NCBI RefSeq assembly: GCF_000272105.2
Contig: NZ_AJZD02000085.1
Coordinates: 1 to 53,543, forward strand
Direction of reading: 5' to 3'
DNA from: Vibrio splendidus 12E03
GTDB taxonomy: Bacteria > Pseudomonadota > Gammaproteobacteria > Enterobacterales > Vibrionaceae
DNA: 53,543 nt
The position numbers and the translations under genes are program-made. Shown one piece after another: positions 15,075 to 23,675 of the stretch. Under the pieces are notes generated by a model. It was not told where the DNA came from, searched no databases, and saw only the letters and a list, made by a program, of their open reading frames with translations. How positions within the stretch are numbered: the first letter of the stretch is position 1; each line of letters opens with the position of its first letter.

Positions 15075-17429
15075 TTATTGTTCTAGGTACTTAACACGAA
15101 CTTCTTTGATTTTGCCGTCAAATTTGAACGGCATCTCATTATAATAAGCTTGTGATACTGGCGAGCCTAAATCAGAGCCAATATCAAACCCATCATTGAA
15201 TGAGAAGAACGAAGGCGCTGTTTTTGGAACCACACCAGAGGCGAACGTTTCACCATTCACCTTGATGGTGATATCGAAAGGCGTAAACGGCCCCGGCTTA
15301 GTCGCTTTAGATTCAACTTCTATCGTCACTTCACCTTCTGGTAACACTTTCTCAGATTGGATATGTGTGTGTTCCATCAAAAACAGGTTGTACTCATAGT
15401 TAAGCTTTCCGTCTTTCACGTACACCGTCATACCACCTGAGAATGCACCGACCGCGTAGAGCACACCATTCGTATCAGGAGTAACCACCGCATCAAACTC
15501 AACGAGCGTAGAACGGTTGCCGACTTTTGGTGCTGCTATTTCAGGGATTCTGGTGATTTCATCAGGATACGTCCATTGCGTATATTTACTCTCTGGCGCA
15601 TCTTGCGGGCTGTGTGCTGCAGTAGACCATAATGATCCACCAATCGGGAATGCTTTGTTATCCTGCGCTTCTTGCTCGAAAATCGCCTTCATTTCTTCCA
15701 GTTTTTCAGGGTACTTATCAGCCAGATCAACCGCTTGAGACCAGTCCTCATCAATGTGGTATAGCTCCCATTTATCAGTTTCAGGGCTCCACTCTCTAAA
15801 ACCTTCGGGCATACCTTGAACCCAAGGTGCTCTTGGCCCAAACGCACTCGCAAACCAACCATCATGATAGATACCGCGACTGCCTAAGATCTCAAAGTAT
15901 TGGGTTTTCTTCTGCCCTTTCACATCCGCATCGTCAAACGAATAAGTCATGCTTTTACCATCGATTTCATCTTGAACATGACCGTTGACCACTTTAGGTG
16001 GTGTAATGTCTAAGATGTCGTAGATAGTAGGCGCGATGTCGTTAACGTGATGGAATTGCGAGCGTGGCGTCGCATCGGGTTCAATTTTCGCTGGCCAACG
16101 CACCGCAAGAGGTTGACGTGTTCCACCAAAATGAGCCGCAACTAACTTGGTTGATTTATAAGGGGAGCTGCCTGCCCAAGCCCATGCCGCATGCGCCATG
16201 TTCTCGAATTTAGGACCGCCTAGCTCATCAATTGAACCGACCTTGTTCATCGCTTCAATTTGTTGATTTGTCGTGGTTGGAATGGCGTTTTGAGCGAGCA
16301 ATTCAGCAAGCGTGCCGTTTTGCCCTTCCGATGACGCGCCATTATCACCCCACAAGTAGAAGAAGACAGTGTTGTCTTTGTAGCCAAGCTCATCGATTTC
16401 ATCGGCCAAACGACCAACCTGAGCGTCGGTATGCTCAATGAAGCCGGCGTACACTTCCATTAAACGTGCTTGGAATGCTTTTTCATCTTCAGGTACATCG
16501 TCCCACGCAGGCATACTTTCTGGCCTTGGTGTTAGCTGCGCGTTTTCAGGAATCCAGCCCATTTTCTTGGCTTTTTCGTATACGTCTTTTCTGTATTCAT
16601 CCCAACCAGCGTCGAATTTGCCCTTGTACTTATCAGCCCATTCTTTGGTTACATGGTGAGGGCCGTGTGCCGCACCACTAGACCAATACATCATGAAAGG
16701 TTTGTCAGGCTGTAAAGACTTGTGCTGACGCATCCACTTTATCGCTTGATCCGCAAGATCTTCACTCATGTGATAGCCTTCGCGGTGGATTTTTTCTGGA
16801 TCAACAAACGTGGTGTTTTCCACCATAGTCGGTTCATATTGAGATGCACCAGCACCAACAAACCCATAGAAATATTCAAAACCATAACCCGTAGGCCAAT
16901 TATCAAAAGGCCCCGCAGCTGTGGAATCTAACGGGTGAGTGTTGTGCCATTTACCAAAAGCAGAGGTTGAATAACCGTAGTTTTTAAGTACTTCAGGAAA
17001 GGTCGCACTGGTTTTCGGGATCACCCCTGCATAACCATCCCAATCGTTAGCGTATTCCGCAATAACACCTGCGCCAACACGGTGATGGTTTCGACCAGTA
17101 AGCAATGAAGCTCGTGTAGGCGAACACATCGCTGTCGAGTGGAAACGGTTGTAGGAAATACCTTCACCAGAGATTTCATCTAACGTAGGCGTATTGATTG
17201 GACCGCCGTAAGTCGACGTTTGGCCTGGGCCGACATCATCGATCATCACGATGACGATATTAGGAGCATCTTCAGGTAGATGGTTAGAAATAGGACGCTT
17301 GTTATGAGTAGATTCAGCAAGAGTATGTTTGGCCACCGAGGTCGATGGCTGACTAGGAAACGGTAAGACCTCTTGTGCGACAGAACCCGCAGCAAAACAA
17401 GACATCATGATGGCACTAAGCTTTTTCAT
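15075..17429 (-). CDS. periplasmic formylglycine-dependent sulfatase
   Basis: This 784-residue type I sulfatase has a signal peptide (MKKLSAIMMSCFAAGSVA). The metal-binding start of the alkaline-phosphatase fold is NIVIVMIDDVGPGQ near residue 60. The catalytic motif CSPTRASLLTGR near residue 103 carries a Cys that must be oxidised to formylglycine. Other ligand regions are FGKWHNTHPLD and YLWGDNGASSEG. A C-terminal beta-rich part from about residue 640 resembles the extension of large arylsulfatases. The Cys-type motif and the maturase encoded nearby (18509-19834) fit together: the maturase would activate this enzyme without oxygen. The ATG at 17429 has AAGG upstream. Its own family B operator lies at 17638. 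The substrate sulfate ester is not identifiable. Confidence 0.9.
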   Translation of the reverse strand: MKKLSAIMMSCFAAGSVAQEVLPFPSQPSTSVAKHTLAESTHNKRPISNHLPEDAPNIVIVMIDDVGPGQTSTYGGPINTPTLDEISGEGISYNRFHSTAMCSPTRASLLTGRNHHRVGAGVIAEYANDWDGYAGVIPKTSATFPEVLKNYGYSTSAFGKWHNTHPLDSTAAGPFDNWPTGYGFEYFYGFVGAGASQYEPTMVENTTFVDPEKIHREGYHMSEDLADQAIKWMRQHKSLQPDKPFMMYWSSGAAHGPHHVTKEWADKYKGKFDAGWDEYRKDVYEKAKKMGWIPENAQLTPRPESMPAWDDVPEDEKAFQARLMEVYAGFIEHTDAQVGRLADEIDELGYKDNTVFFYLWGDNGASSEGQNGTLAELLAQNAIPTTTNQQIEAMNKVGSIDELGGPKFENMAHAAWAWAGSSPYKSTKLVAAHFGGTRQPLAVRWPAKIEPDATPRSQFHHVNDIAPTIYDILDITPPKVVNGHVQDEIDGKSMTYSFDDADVKGQKKTQYFEILGSRGIYHDGWFASAFGPRAPWVQGMPEGFREWSPETDKWELYHIDEDWSQAVDLADKYPEKLEEMKAIFEQEAQDNKAFPIGGSLWSTAAHSPQDAPESKYTQWTYPDEITRIPEIAAPKVGNRSTLVEFDAVVTPDTNGVLYAVGAFSGGMTVYVKDGKLNYEYNLFLMEHTHIQSEKVLPEGEVTIEVESKATKPGPFTPFDITIKVNGETFASGVVPKTAPSFFSFNDGFDIGSDLGSPVSQAYYNEMPFKFDGKIKEVRVKYLEQ

Positions 17430-17637
17430 TCGGACACCTTTGAGAACAGGAATTAACTCCGGTCTACCTGTTGTGCTAAAGACATCCGTATACCGTCATT
17501 TAGCGAAGCAAAATAGATCAGAGATGTAAAACTCAATGGCGAGGGGTCAAAGAAAATAGCCTCAGCACCAATGTAGTTTTTCAGTGCTAAGGTTATTCAA
17601 AAGGGGGATATGCAGGTAGAGCGTGGCGTTTATATCA

Positions 17638-17658
17638 GCAATAAGTGGGGTTTATAGT
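17638..17658. promoter_or_regulatory. family B operator, copy 1 (abuts LysR stop)
   Basis: GCAATAAG-N5-TTTATAGT has a conserved right half and a degenerate left half relative to the copies at 19954 and 21701. It touches the LysR stop codon (17660-17662) and lies about 210 bp upstream of the sulfatase start, mirroring the module A layout at 7593-7609. Confidence 0.5.
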
Positions 17659-17659
17659 A

Positions 17660-18505
17660 CTAATCCGCGCATCCTAGGTGTGCTCGAATAGTTTCTCTAA
17701 CTTTTATGTGGTTTTCTGTTTTTTGATAGCGTCGATGGTATGCCAGACAGTATTCCAATGGCTTATGCTCTATCGGGTTTTCCAGTACTTGAAAATTTAA
17801 ACGCTCTTGCCAATTGAGTGCAAGATGTCGAGGTACGATCGCAACTCTATCGCTGATGGTGACATCAAGCAGCATCGCTGAAATTGAATGGGTCTTGCAT
17901 TGGATATTCCTACTTTTTGGACTCTCCAAGCGGATATGTTCGAATCCATCCATTCCTTTCCATTGGGTGGCTAATGCGACATGCCCCTCTTCATAGAATT
18001 GATTCCGTGAAATATGACCATGAATTCTTGGATGGTCACGACGGCACACAATAACGGTCGATTCGCTGAATAACGGCTCAGTGACAATGGAGTGGTCTTT
18101 GACCATAAATATGCCCACGGCTAAATCGACAGATAACGATTTAAGTTGGTGCAGCAGTATTTCCTGATCTAATGGAGTATGTTCTATCATCATTGACGGT
18201 AGAACGGGCAAATCCAATGCCAGCGCCTCGTTCACATAAACCGAATAAGTAAAACGCTCACTCAAGGCATTTTGTATTTCATCAAACCCAACGCGAAATC
18301 GAGCGGCTAAACGAATGGCCATCGCGGTCGGTTTCATCGTCCGCCCCTCTCGATAAAACAGGGGCTCACCAATCTCTTGTTCCATTCGCTTTATAGATGC
18401 ACTCACCGCAGGTTGTGTGATACCTATGGTTTCAGAGGCTTTGGTATAAGAGTGATACTGGTAAACTTCTAAGAATACTTTTATCAAATTCAGATCAAAA
18501 TCCAT
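17660..18505 (-). CDS. LysR-type transcriptional regulator (module B)
   Basis: This 281-residue protein has an N-terminal helix-turn-helix (SETIGITQPAVSASIKRMEQ; GEPLFYREGRTMKPT) and an effector-binding domain from about residue 90. It is a diverged paralogue of the module A regulator with the same length and a matching RYQKTENHIKVRETIRA tail. Its start lies 3 nt after the maturase stop, and its ribosome binding site (AAGGT) is inside the maturase 3' end, so the two genes are co-transcribed. The operator upstream of the maturase would make it autoregulated. It probably controls the sulfatase, the maturase and perhaps the FadL-like gene (inference). Confidence 0.88.
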   Translation of the reverse strand: MDFDLNLIKVFLEVYQYHSYTKASETIGITQPAVSASIKRMEQEIGEPLFYREGRTMKPTAMAIRLAARFRVGFDEIQNALSERFTYSVYVNEALALDLPVLPSMMIEHTPLDQEILLHQLKSLSVDLAVGIFMVKDHSIVTEPLFSESTVIVCRRDHPRIHGHISRNQFYEEGHVALATQWKGMDGFEHIRLESPKSRNIQCKTHSISAMLLDVTISDRVAIVPRHLALNWQERLNFQVLENPIEHKPLEYCLAYHRRYQKTENHIKVRETIRAHLGCAD

Positions 18506-18508
18506 GGT

Positions 18509-19834
18509 TTACCTTCTTACTCCGCAGCAATGTTTGTACTTTATACCACTTCCACAAGAACAAGATTGATTACGACCAATGGTCACCGAGCTTTTGCTTA
18601 CAACTGCTGTCAGCTTCACATCTTGATAAGCCAATGCCAACATGATTTCATCGGCAAAACGACCAACAGATAATAGCCTACGCATTTCTTTCATGTATTG
18701 AGCACTGTACTCGAAGAATTTTCTATAGCCTTGGCAAAAGTAGTTATGCCCTGGATGTCCGCTTGAACTACGTTCAAAACGATGTTTTGGACACCCTCCA
18801 TTGCAGGCAAACTGAAATGGGCATTTTTTACAGTCGGGAGTCAATGTTGTCTGTTTTTGTAGGCCAAACTCAATGGCTTGCTGGCTGTTATTGCATTCAG
18901 AAATCGATTTATGATGAATATTGCCCAAACGATGTTCTGGGTATACATAATGGTCACAATTGTATAAGTCCCCGTTCGCCTCAAGAGCAAAAGCATGACC
19001 ACAACGTTCAGTAAAATGACACATTCCAGACTGCTGTCCGCACCAAGCACTCAACGTACTATCAAACATATTCACAAAAATGGAGCCCACATCTTTGCGT
19101 ACCCATACATCAAAAATGTCACAAAGAAATTCGCCATAGGCTTGCGAAGGCACCGACCATGACGTCACTTCCGCTAAAGGCTCATCGGGTAAGACAAGTT
19201 TTAAATCCGTTTGAGAACATGTTTGCTTCGCTCGTTCGACCAACGGAATAAACTGAATATACGTTGAACCAATCTCTTTCAAATGCTGATACACCCGCTT
19301 TGGATGCTTTACATTTTCATTATTGACGACGGTAAGCGTATTAAACTCAACACCATGCTTTTTTAACAATTCGATACCTTGCATAACTTGAGCATGTGTT
19401 TGTTTACCCGAGCGGGTGACTCGGTAAGCATCGTGTAGATCTTGTGGCCCATCAATGGACACACCGACTAAAAAGTGATGTTTTTTGAAAAACTCACACC
19501 AAGCATCGTTAAGCAAAATACCGTTGGTTTGAAAGGTGTGTTCAAGTTTTTTTCCCTTTCCGTACTGTTCACATAACTGCATGGCTTTTTCAAAAAACGC
19601 GAGCCCCATCATTGTTGGTTCACCGCCCTGCCAAGTAAATTGAACATGGTTGTTGCTTTGAGCTTCAATGGTCTGCTTTATATAGGAAATTAGCGTGTCA
19701 TCACTCATTCGCCAGTTTGTTTGACGTTCAGGATAGAGTTGGTGTTTTTCAAGATAGAAACAGTAACTGCAATCAAGATTACAGACAGAGCCGGTCGGCT
19801 TGGCCATTACGTGACAATTGTGAGGTGCTTGCAT
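18509..19834 (-). CDS. anaerobic sulfatase-maturing enzyme (radical SAM/SPASM) with SEC-C tail
   Basis: This 441-residue radical-SAM enzyme has the [4Fe-4S] motif CNLDCSYC (CxxxCxxC) near residue 18 and an SPASM region of auxiliary-cluster cysteines from about 265 to 365 (CHFTERCGHAF, LYNCDHY, CKKCPFQFACNGGCPKHRF, FCQGYRKFF). The C-terminus adds SCSCGSGIKYKHCCG, a SEC-C zinc motif. The family converts the active-site Cys or Ser of sulfatases to formylglycine independently of oxygen. The sulfatase it would activate is two genes downstream. The ATG at 19834 follows a region carrying a family B operator. A degraded copy of its 5' end lies at 21499-21619. Confidence 0.9.
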   Translation of the reverse strand: MQAPHNCHVMAKPTGSVCNLDCSYCFYLEKHQLYPERQTNWRMSDDTLISYIKQTIEAQSNNHVQFTWQGGEPTMMGLAFFEKAMQLCEQYGKGKKLEHTFQTNGILLNDAWCEFFKKHHFLVGVSIDGPQDLHDAYRVTRSGKQTHAQVMQGIELLKKHGVEFNTLTVVNNENVKHPKRVYQHLKEIGSTYIQFIPLVERAKQTCSQTDLKLVLPDEPLAEVTSWSVPSQAYGEFLCDIFDVWVRKDVGSIFVNMFDSTLSAWCGQQSGMCHFTERCGHAFALEANGDLYNCDHYVYPEHRLGNIHHKSISECNNSQQAIEFGLQKQTTLTPDCKKCPFQFACNGGCPKHRFERSSSGHPGHNYFCQGYRKFFEYSAQYMKEMRRLLSVGRFADEIMLALAYQDVKLTAVVSKSSVTIGRNQSCSCGSGIKYKHCCGVRR

Positions 19835-19953
19835 GAGTGAACCTTATAGTCAGCCCATCCATTGTGGCTAATTAGTGAGAAGCGTCCATAAGTGTGTATC
19901 ACCATTCTATAGGTTCAGTTTCTGGCTAAATAGTCGGTGGTGGTTACATTTAC

Positions 19954-19974
19954 TATAAACAGGATTTATAGTTC
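19954..19974. promoter_or_regulatory. family B operator, copy 2 (maturase-LysR promoter)
   Basis: ACTATAAA-N5-TTTATAGT is a perfect 8-5-8 palindrome about 120 bp upstream of the maturase start. The surrounding 100 bp (19883-19982) is nearly repeated at 21640-21730. Its inner 13 bp fits T-N11-A, as expected for a LysR site. Confidence 0.65.
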
Positions 19975-20131
19975 ATACCTCTGAATAGCTCAAATCCACG
20001 ACCACCGACAAATATCGACACATTTTAGTGATTAACCAAAGCCTTCTTCTGCTCTCTACTCTTATATTCTTCTGCTTTGGTTCTGGGTGAGTTTAAAGTG
20101 TATAACTCGACATCTAGGCTTGTTAAACGAA

Positions 20132-21265
20132 TCAGTGACGATAAGAAAGGGTCACAAAGTGAATACGGTTATCTTCATAACTTCCTGTTGGCTGGAGTGT
20201 CACGTTGTCGGCTGTGATATCCGCGATTCCATTATTTTGATATTGATACGCTAAGCCTAACTTGTTGCCAGATTCAAGCTCATACTCACTACCAAACCCA
20301 ATGCGCCATTGCTGGTCAACGGGCAGTAGTACGTCTCGCTCATTCTCGTTCACTGGAGAAGAGTCGTAGCTAGCGCCACCATAAATCGTAAATTTATCCA
20401 TCTTATGCGCCGCGCCAACACCTATAGAATAGGTCCATGTATATTTGTCATCATAATCTTCCCAGTTTTCAAACTTAGCGTTAACCATTAAATCAGTTTG
20501 TTTGGAAAGAGCATGCTTAAGCCCCAAGTCGATACTAGTAACCCAAGATAAATTCGCTGTTGGATTCACATCTAGCGACGTTTCAATATCAATTTCATGG
20601 TCTGTTTTATGCCGATATTGCATACCTAAGTGTGTATTGTCGCTCAACGTGTAGTACGAGCTCAGTGCAAAAGAAGGAGCAACACTGTCACCGGTAGCAA
20701 GTTCTTCCAATTGAGTGTTCACGCCACCAACGACGTCTATTTTCATGTATTGAAGAATCAAAGAACCGCCAAGGGAGAGCTTGTCTGTAACTTGATATGA
20801 AACACCAGTTGTAATATCGACGACAGCAATAGCGTTCTCTGAAATGGCATTAATTGGATTGGCGCCGACACCATTGCTATATTCAGCACCTAAGCCACCC
20901 GCGGAATGAAGACTAATTCCAAGTACCGCTTTCTTATTCACTCTTTTAGCATAAGAGGCGTGAGGTGCGATTAACCCCTTTGAGGCTTCAGTGCTCTCTC
21001 CTGAATCATCACGAGTGAACTGGTTGAATACATTGATATACTGAGCGCCCGAAACATACGAGCGATCTTCAATGCCAGAAAGTGCAGCAGCATTTGAGAT
21101 TGTTGCAGAAGAGTCAGAACTGTTTGTAACGTTGGCGGCCCCTGCTGTTGCAACGCTTTTGGTTGTCGCTATTTGAGACATGCTTAAGCCAGCACTATTG
21201 ACCCAAAAGGGGGTAAGAGTGGCACATGCAACCACAACATTGAGAGCGACTTGCGTCATCTTCAT
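20132..21265 (-). CDS. OmpP1/FadL-family outer-membrane transporter
   Basis: This 377-residue barrel protein of the FadL/TodX type has a signal peptide (MKMTQVALNVVVACATLTPFWVNS-AG). The mature N-terminus, with SVATAGAANVTNSSDSSATI and NAAALSG, matches the hatch segment of the family (GxAxAxD-A-ti-xNPA). The rest alternates barrel strands such as ALGISLHSAGGLG-like and KLSLGGSLILQYMK. FadL proteins let hydrophobic compounds cross the outer membrane by lateral diffusion. Beside the sulfatase and maturase it suggests uptake of a sulfated or hydrophobic aromatic or lipid compound (inference). TAAGGA precedes the ATG. Its promoter would lie in or beyond the decayed region upstream, which contains family B operator copy 3. 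Confidence 0.8.
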   Translation of the reverse strand: MKMTQVALNVVVACATLTPFWVNSAGLSMSQIATTKSVATAGAANVTNSSDSSATISNAAALSGIEDRSYVSGAQYINVFNQFTRDDSGESTEASKGLIAPHASYAKRVNKKAVLGISLHSAGGLGAEYSNGVGANPINAISENAIAVVDITTGVSYQVTDKLSLGGSLILQYMKIDVVGGVNTQLEELATGDSVAPSFALSSYYTLSDNTHLGMQYRHKTDHEIDIETSLDVNPTANLSWVTSIDLGLKHALSKQTDLMVNAKFENWEDYDDKYTWTYSIGVGAAHKMDKFTIYGGASYDSSPVNENERDVLLPVDQQWRIGFGSEYELESGNKLGLAYQYQNNGIADITADNVTLQPTGSYEDNRIHFVTLSYRH

Positions 21266-21298
21266 TTTATAGATTCCTTAGGATGTTTCGAGAGAATT

Positions 21299-21495
21299 TT
21301 TCGGCGTATCGCACACTTGCAACAAGCCCACACTTGAACCATCCGCAATAAAAGCTAGAGCGTTCACGTAATTAGTAATTAAGTGGCGCCCGAACCTTTC
21401 TTGTCATTCAACTCAGCCACAAACTCAATATTGTCTTGGATTTCGTTTAACTTAGACCAATTTCACTTGTAGATTTTCGATGCCCCGATTCATAT
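21299..21495 (-). pseudogene. fragments of a third HlyD-family gene
   Basis: Minus-strand translation gives three blocks in the order of an HlyD gene read toward lower coordinates. They are MNRGIENLQVKL (about 21440-21495, aligns with the start of the coiled coil), KLNEIQDNIEFVAELND (about 21409-21455) and FIADGSSVGLLQVCDTPKN (about 21299-21352). The last two match ELEETQDNVEFFMAELN and FIADGSRVGSLHVWDTSKK of the module B HlyD. Stops and deletions separate the blocks, so this is a remnant. Confidence 0.75.
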
Positions 21496-21498
21496 CCG

Positions 21499-21619
21499 CA
21501 TTTAACGTGTCATCACTCATTTAACAATTGACTGGGTGTCCAGGACAGAGTTGGTGTGTTTCGAAATAGAAAAGGGAGTTGCAACCAAAATGACAAACAG
21601 AACCCGTCGACCTGGCCAT
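21499..21619 (-). pseudogene. 5' remnant of a second sulfatase-maturase gene
   Basis: From the ATG at 21619 the translation MARSTGSVCHFGCNSLFYF, then THQLCPGHPVN, a stop, and MSDDTLNA follows MAKPTGSVCNLDCSYC, HQLYPERQTNW, RMSDDTLIS of the intact maturase. The third radical-SAM cysteine is lost and a stop interrupts the frame. It runs directly into the HlyD remnant, so an internal deletion fused two gene relics. Confidence 0.8.
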
Positions 21620-21639
21620 TAATGAAAACGGTCCATATA

Positions 21640-21730
21640 AGTGTGTTCCACTATTCTATAGGTTCAGTTTTGGTCTAAATAGTTGGTGGGGATTACATTT
21701 GCTATAAACGGGGTTTATAGTTAAACCTTA
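21640..21730. promoter_or_regulatory. duplicated maturase promoter with family B operator, copy 3
   Basis: This segment is almost the same as 19883-19982: TATAGGTTCAGTTT, CTAAATAGT, GATTACATTTGCTATAAA. It includes GCTATAAA-N5-TTTATAGT at 21701-21721. It stands in front of the maturase remnant, about 440 bp from the FadL-like start, and may still drive that gene. Confidence 0.6.
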
Positions 21731-21864
21731 CGGCGTCGTCTTTATGCGATTTATATTTAGTAGTATATTAAACGTACGCTTTTAGGTAGTAGGTGCGCGG
21801 CTTTGACTACGTTATAGTTATGTCGGGGGTTCTCGTCATGTTAGCCATGCGAGCTCTGCTCGGG

Positions 21865-22653
21865 TTACAACAAACGGTTCTTATACTGCTCTGGCGTTTG
21901 GTTCGCATAACGTTTGAACATGGTAATAAATGGACTCGCTTGGTTATAACCCAATGTTAGAGCGACCTCTTTTACCGATTGGCCATTCCTCAACAAGTCC
22001 ATTGAGTAGAGGTAGCGCACTCGCAGTCGCCACTCCGTAAAGCTCATTCCGAGCTCCGTCTGGCAATGGCGAGAAAGGGTTCTTTCCGTGGTGTGGACAC
22101 GTTCAGCCCAATCTTTCAGCGTCACTTCATCGGTTGGGTTCTCTTCAACAGAAGCCAATATAGGCGCTAGGTACTTATTGTCAGTTGAAGGCAAGAAGTG
22201 GTGTTCAACCTCACGCTGCGCAAGTTGGTCAAGCAGTACCTGAACGAGCCTTTGATCTTGTTCTGTTTCCGCAACATTGATTCCACGCTCGCGAAAATCA
22301 TCGATGATCGAAGACACAATCGGCGTGATCTTTATAAGGCTGGTTTTATCTGGCAAATGTTGCGTTAGCTCTGGGGCGATATTTAGCGAGCAGTAGTCCA
22401 AAGGCTTACGGTTATAACTGCAATGCATTACCCCGGCCGGTACCCAAATCGCCAAATGTGGTGGCGCTAGAAATCGGGTGCTTTCCGCTTCCATCTCTAA
22501 TATACCGCCACTGATCAATTGAACCTGTCCCCATGAGTGGCTATGAACTCGGGTTTCAGTGTTCGAAAGAAACGCTTCAAAATTCATAAATACGTTGGAT
22601 GGTGCCTTATCAATTGATAAGGATGGGTGAAGGTTTCTGGAGTGTTTTTTCAA
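21865..22653 (-). CDS. AraC-family regulator with cupin sensor domain
   Basis: This 262-residue protein has an N-terminal cupin-like domain (about residues 25-110: HSHSWGQVQLISGGILEME, LAIWVPAGVMHCSY). Two C-terminal helix-turn-helices follow: TLKDWAERVHTTERTLSRHC near 178 and SVKEVALTLGYNQASPFITM near 228. The architecture is that of NimR/YeaM-type regulators, which are often divergent from the exporter they control. Here it is divergent from an EamA-type transporter starting at 22752, with a 98-bp shared promoter region. It probably regulates that transporter in response to its substrate. It does not appear to belong to module B. Confidence 0.85.
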   Translation of the reverse strand: MKKHSRNLHPSLSIDKAPSNVFMNFEAFLSNTETRVHSHSWGQVQLISGGILEMEAESTRFLAPPHLAIWVPAGVMHCSYNRKPLDYCSLNIAPELTQHLPDKTSLIKITPIVSSIIDDFRERGINVAETEQDQRLVQVLLDQLAQREVEHHFLPSTDNKYLAPILASVEENPTDEVTLKDWAERVHTTERTLSRHCQTELGMSFTEWRLRVRYLYSMDLLRNGQSVKEVALTLGYNQASPFITMFKRYANQTPEQYKNRLL

Positions 22654-22751
22654 ACTTGTCTTCCTATCGCGCCTGATGTCTTTCTAAAGATACTTGTAAG
22701 TATAACGACCTGTCAAACTAGTCGCATCAACTCATTTGCGACGGAATTCAC

Positions 22752-23645
22752 ATGCATTATCTCTTACCATTTTTTACAGTCTGTATCTGGGGCGCCAATG
22801 CAATCGTCAATAAGCTTGCTGCAAGCACCATAGAACCTAGCGCGATGAGTTTTTACCGCTGGTTTTTTGCGATGTTAATTCTCACGCCTTTCTGTATTCG
22901 TCCAGTGATGAAACAGTGGGCCGTCATTAAACCAAACCTGTCGAAATTAGCGTTCCTCGGCTTTTTAGGCATGGTATTAAACCAATCTCTAGGTTACTAC
23001 GCAGGCTTAACCACAACGGCTTCCAACATGGCATTGATCACGTCTCTAGTCCCGTTGATCAGTGTGTTTCTAAGCGTTCCTTTGTTACACAAGTCCATTT
23101 CTAGTTTGAGTATTGTGGGCGGTGTGTTGTCACTGTCAGGTTTAGCTTTGATGTTAGGTAAAGGCGATCCTTTGTTCTTCATGCACCAAGAATTGACTCA
23201 AGGCGACGGCTATATGCTGATTGCAGCCTTTGTTTATGCTTCTTACTGTGTGCTGTTGAAACGCTGGAAAATGCCAATCAGTAACTGGGTTGTGATTTAC
23301 ATGCAGGGGCTTTTTGCCGTCGCAATGCTAGCGCCACTTTGGCTTACCAGCGAACAGCTTTTACCACCGCAACAAGCGATCCCATTAATAGCTTACGCCG
23401 CGGTGGCCGCTTCGATTTTAGCACCTTGGATGTGGGTGAAAGCGATTGATACCATTGGTGCGGACTCAAGTGCGATGTTCATGAACTTGATGCCAGTTAT
23501 CGCAATTGTATTAGCTTCCACTTGGCTAGGCGAAGAGATTAACCAGTTCCATGTCATTGGTGGTGTGATGGTCATTTCAGGTGTCATCCTTGCTCAAATA
23601 AAGAGAAAACCAAGGCTTGAGGCTCCTCTCCCTCAACAAAGCTAA
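22752..23645 (+). CDS. EamA/DMT-family drug/metabolite exporter
   Basis: This 297-residue inner-membrane protein has about ten hydrophobic segments in two EamA repeats (about residues 5-135 and 150-285). Typical features are the N-terminal WGANAIVNKLA and SFYRWFFAMLIL, and in the second half WVKAIDTIGADSSAMFMNLMPV with GEEINQFHVIGGVMVISGVI. The family exports amino acids or other small metabolites, and the substrate cannot be read from sequence. It is transcribed divergently from the AraC regulator. The start at 22752 (ATGCATTATCTC) begins the first membrane segment directly. No terminator-like hairpin follows before the oppA remnant. Confidence 0.85.
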   Translation: MHYLLPFFTVCIWGANAIVNKLAASTIEPSAMSFYRWFFAMLILTPFCIRPVMKQWAVIKPNLSKLAFLGFLGMVLNQSLGYYAGLTTTASNMALITSLVPLISVFLSVPLLHKSISSLSIVGGVLSLSGLALMLGKGDPLFFMHQELTQGDGYMLIAAFVYASYCVLLKRWKMPISNWVVIYMQGLFAVAMLAPLWLTSEQLLPPQQAIPLIAYAAVAASILAPWMWVKAIDTIGADSSAMFMNLMPVIAIVLASTWLGEEINQFHVIGGVMVISGVILAQIKRKPRLEAPLPQQS

Positions 23646-23675
23646 ACGCATTACCCGACGCTCATATTAGGGTAA

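Noticed and set aside
14941..15144. Plus-strand frame with repeated LIYLRTYIFTHL-like residues
   Set aside because: It is the translation of the 16-bp tandem repeat and runs into the sulfatase terminator and 3' end in antisense.
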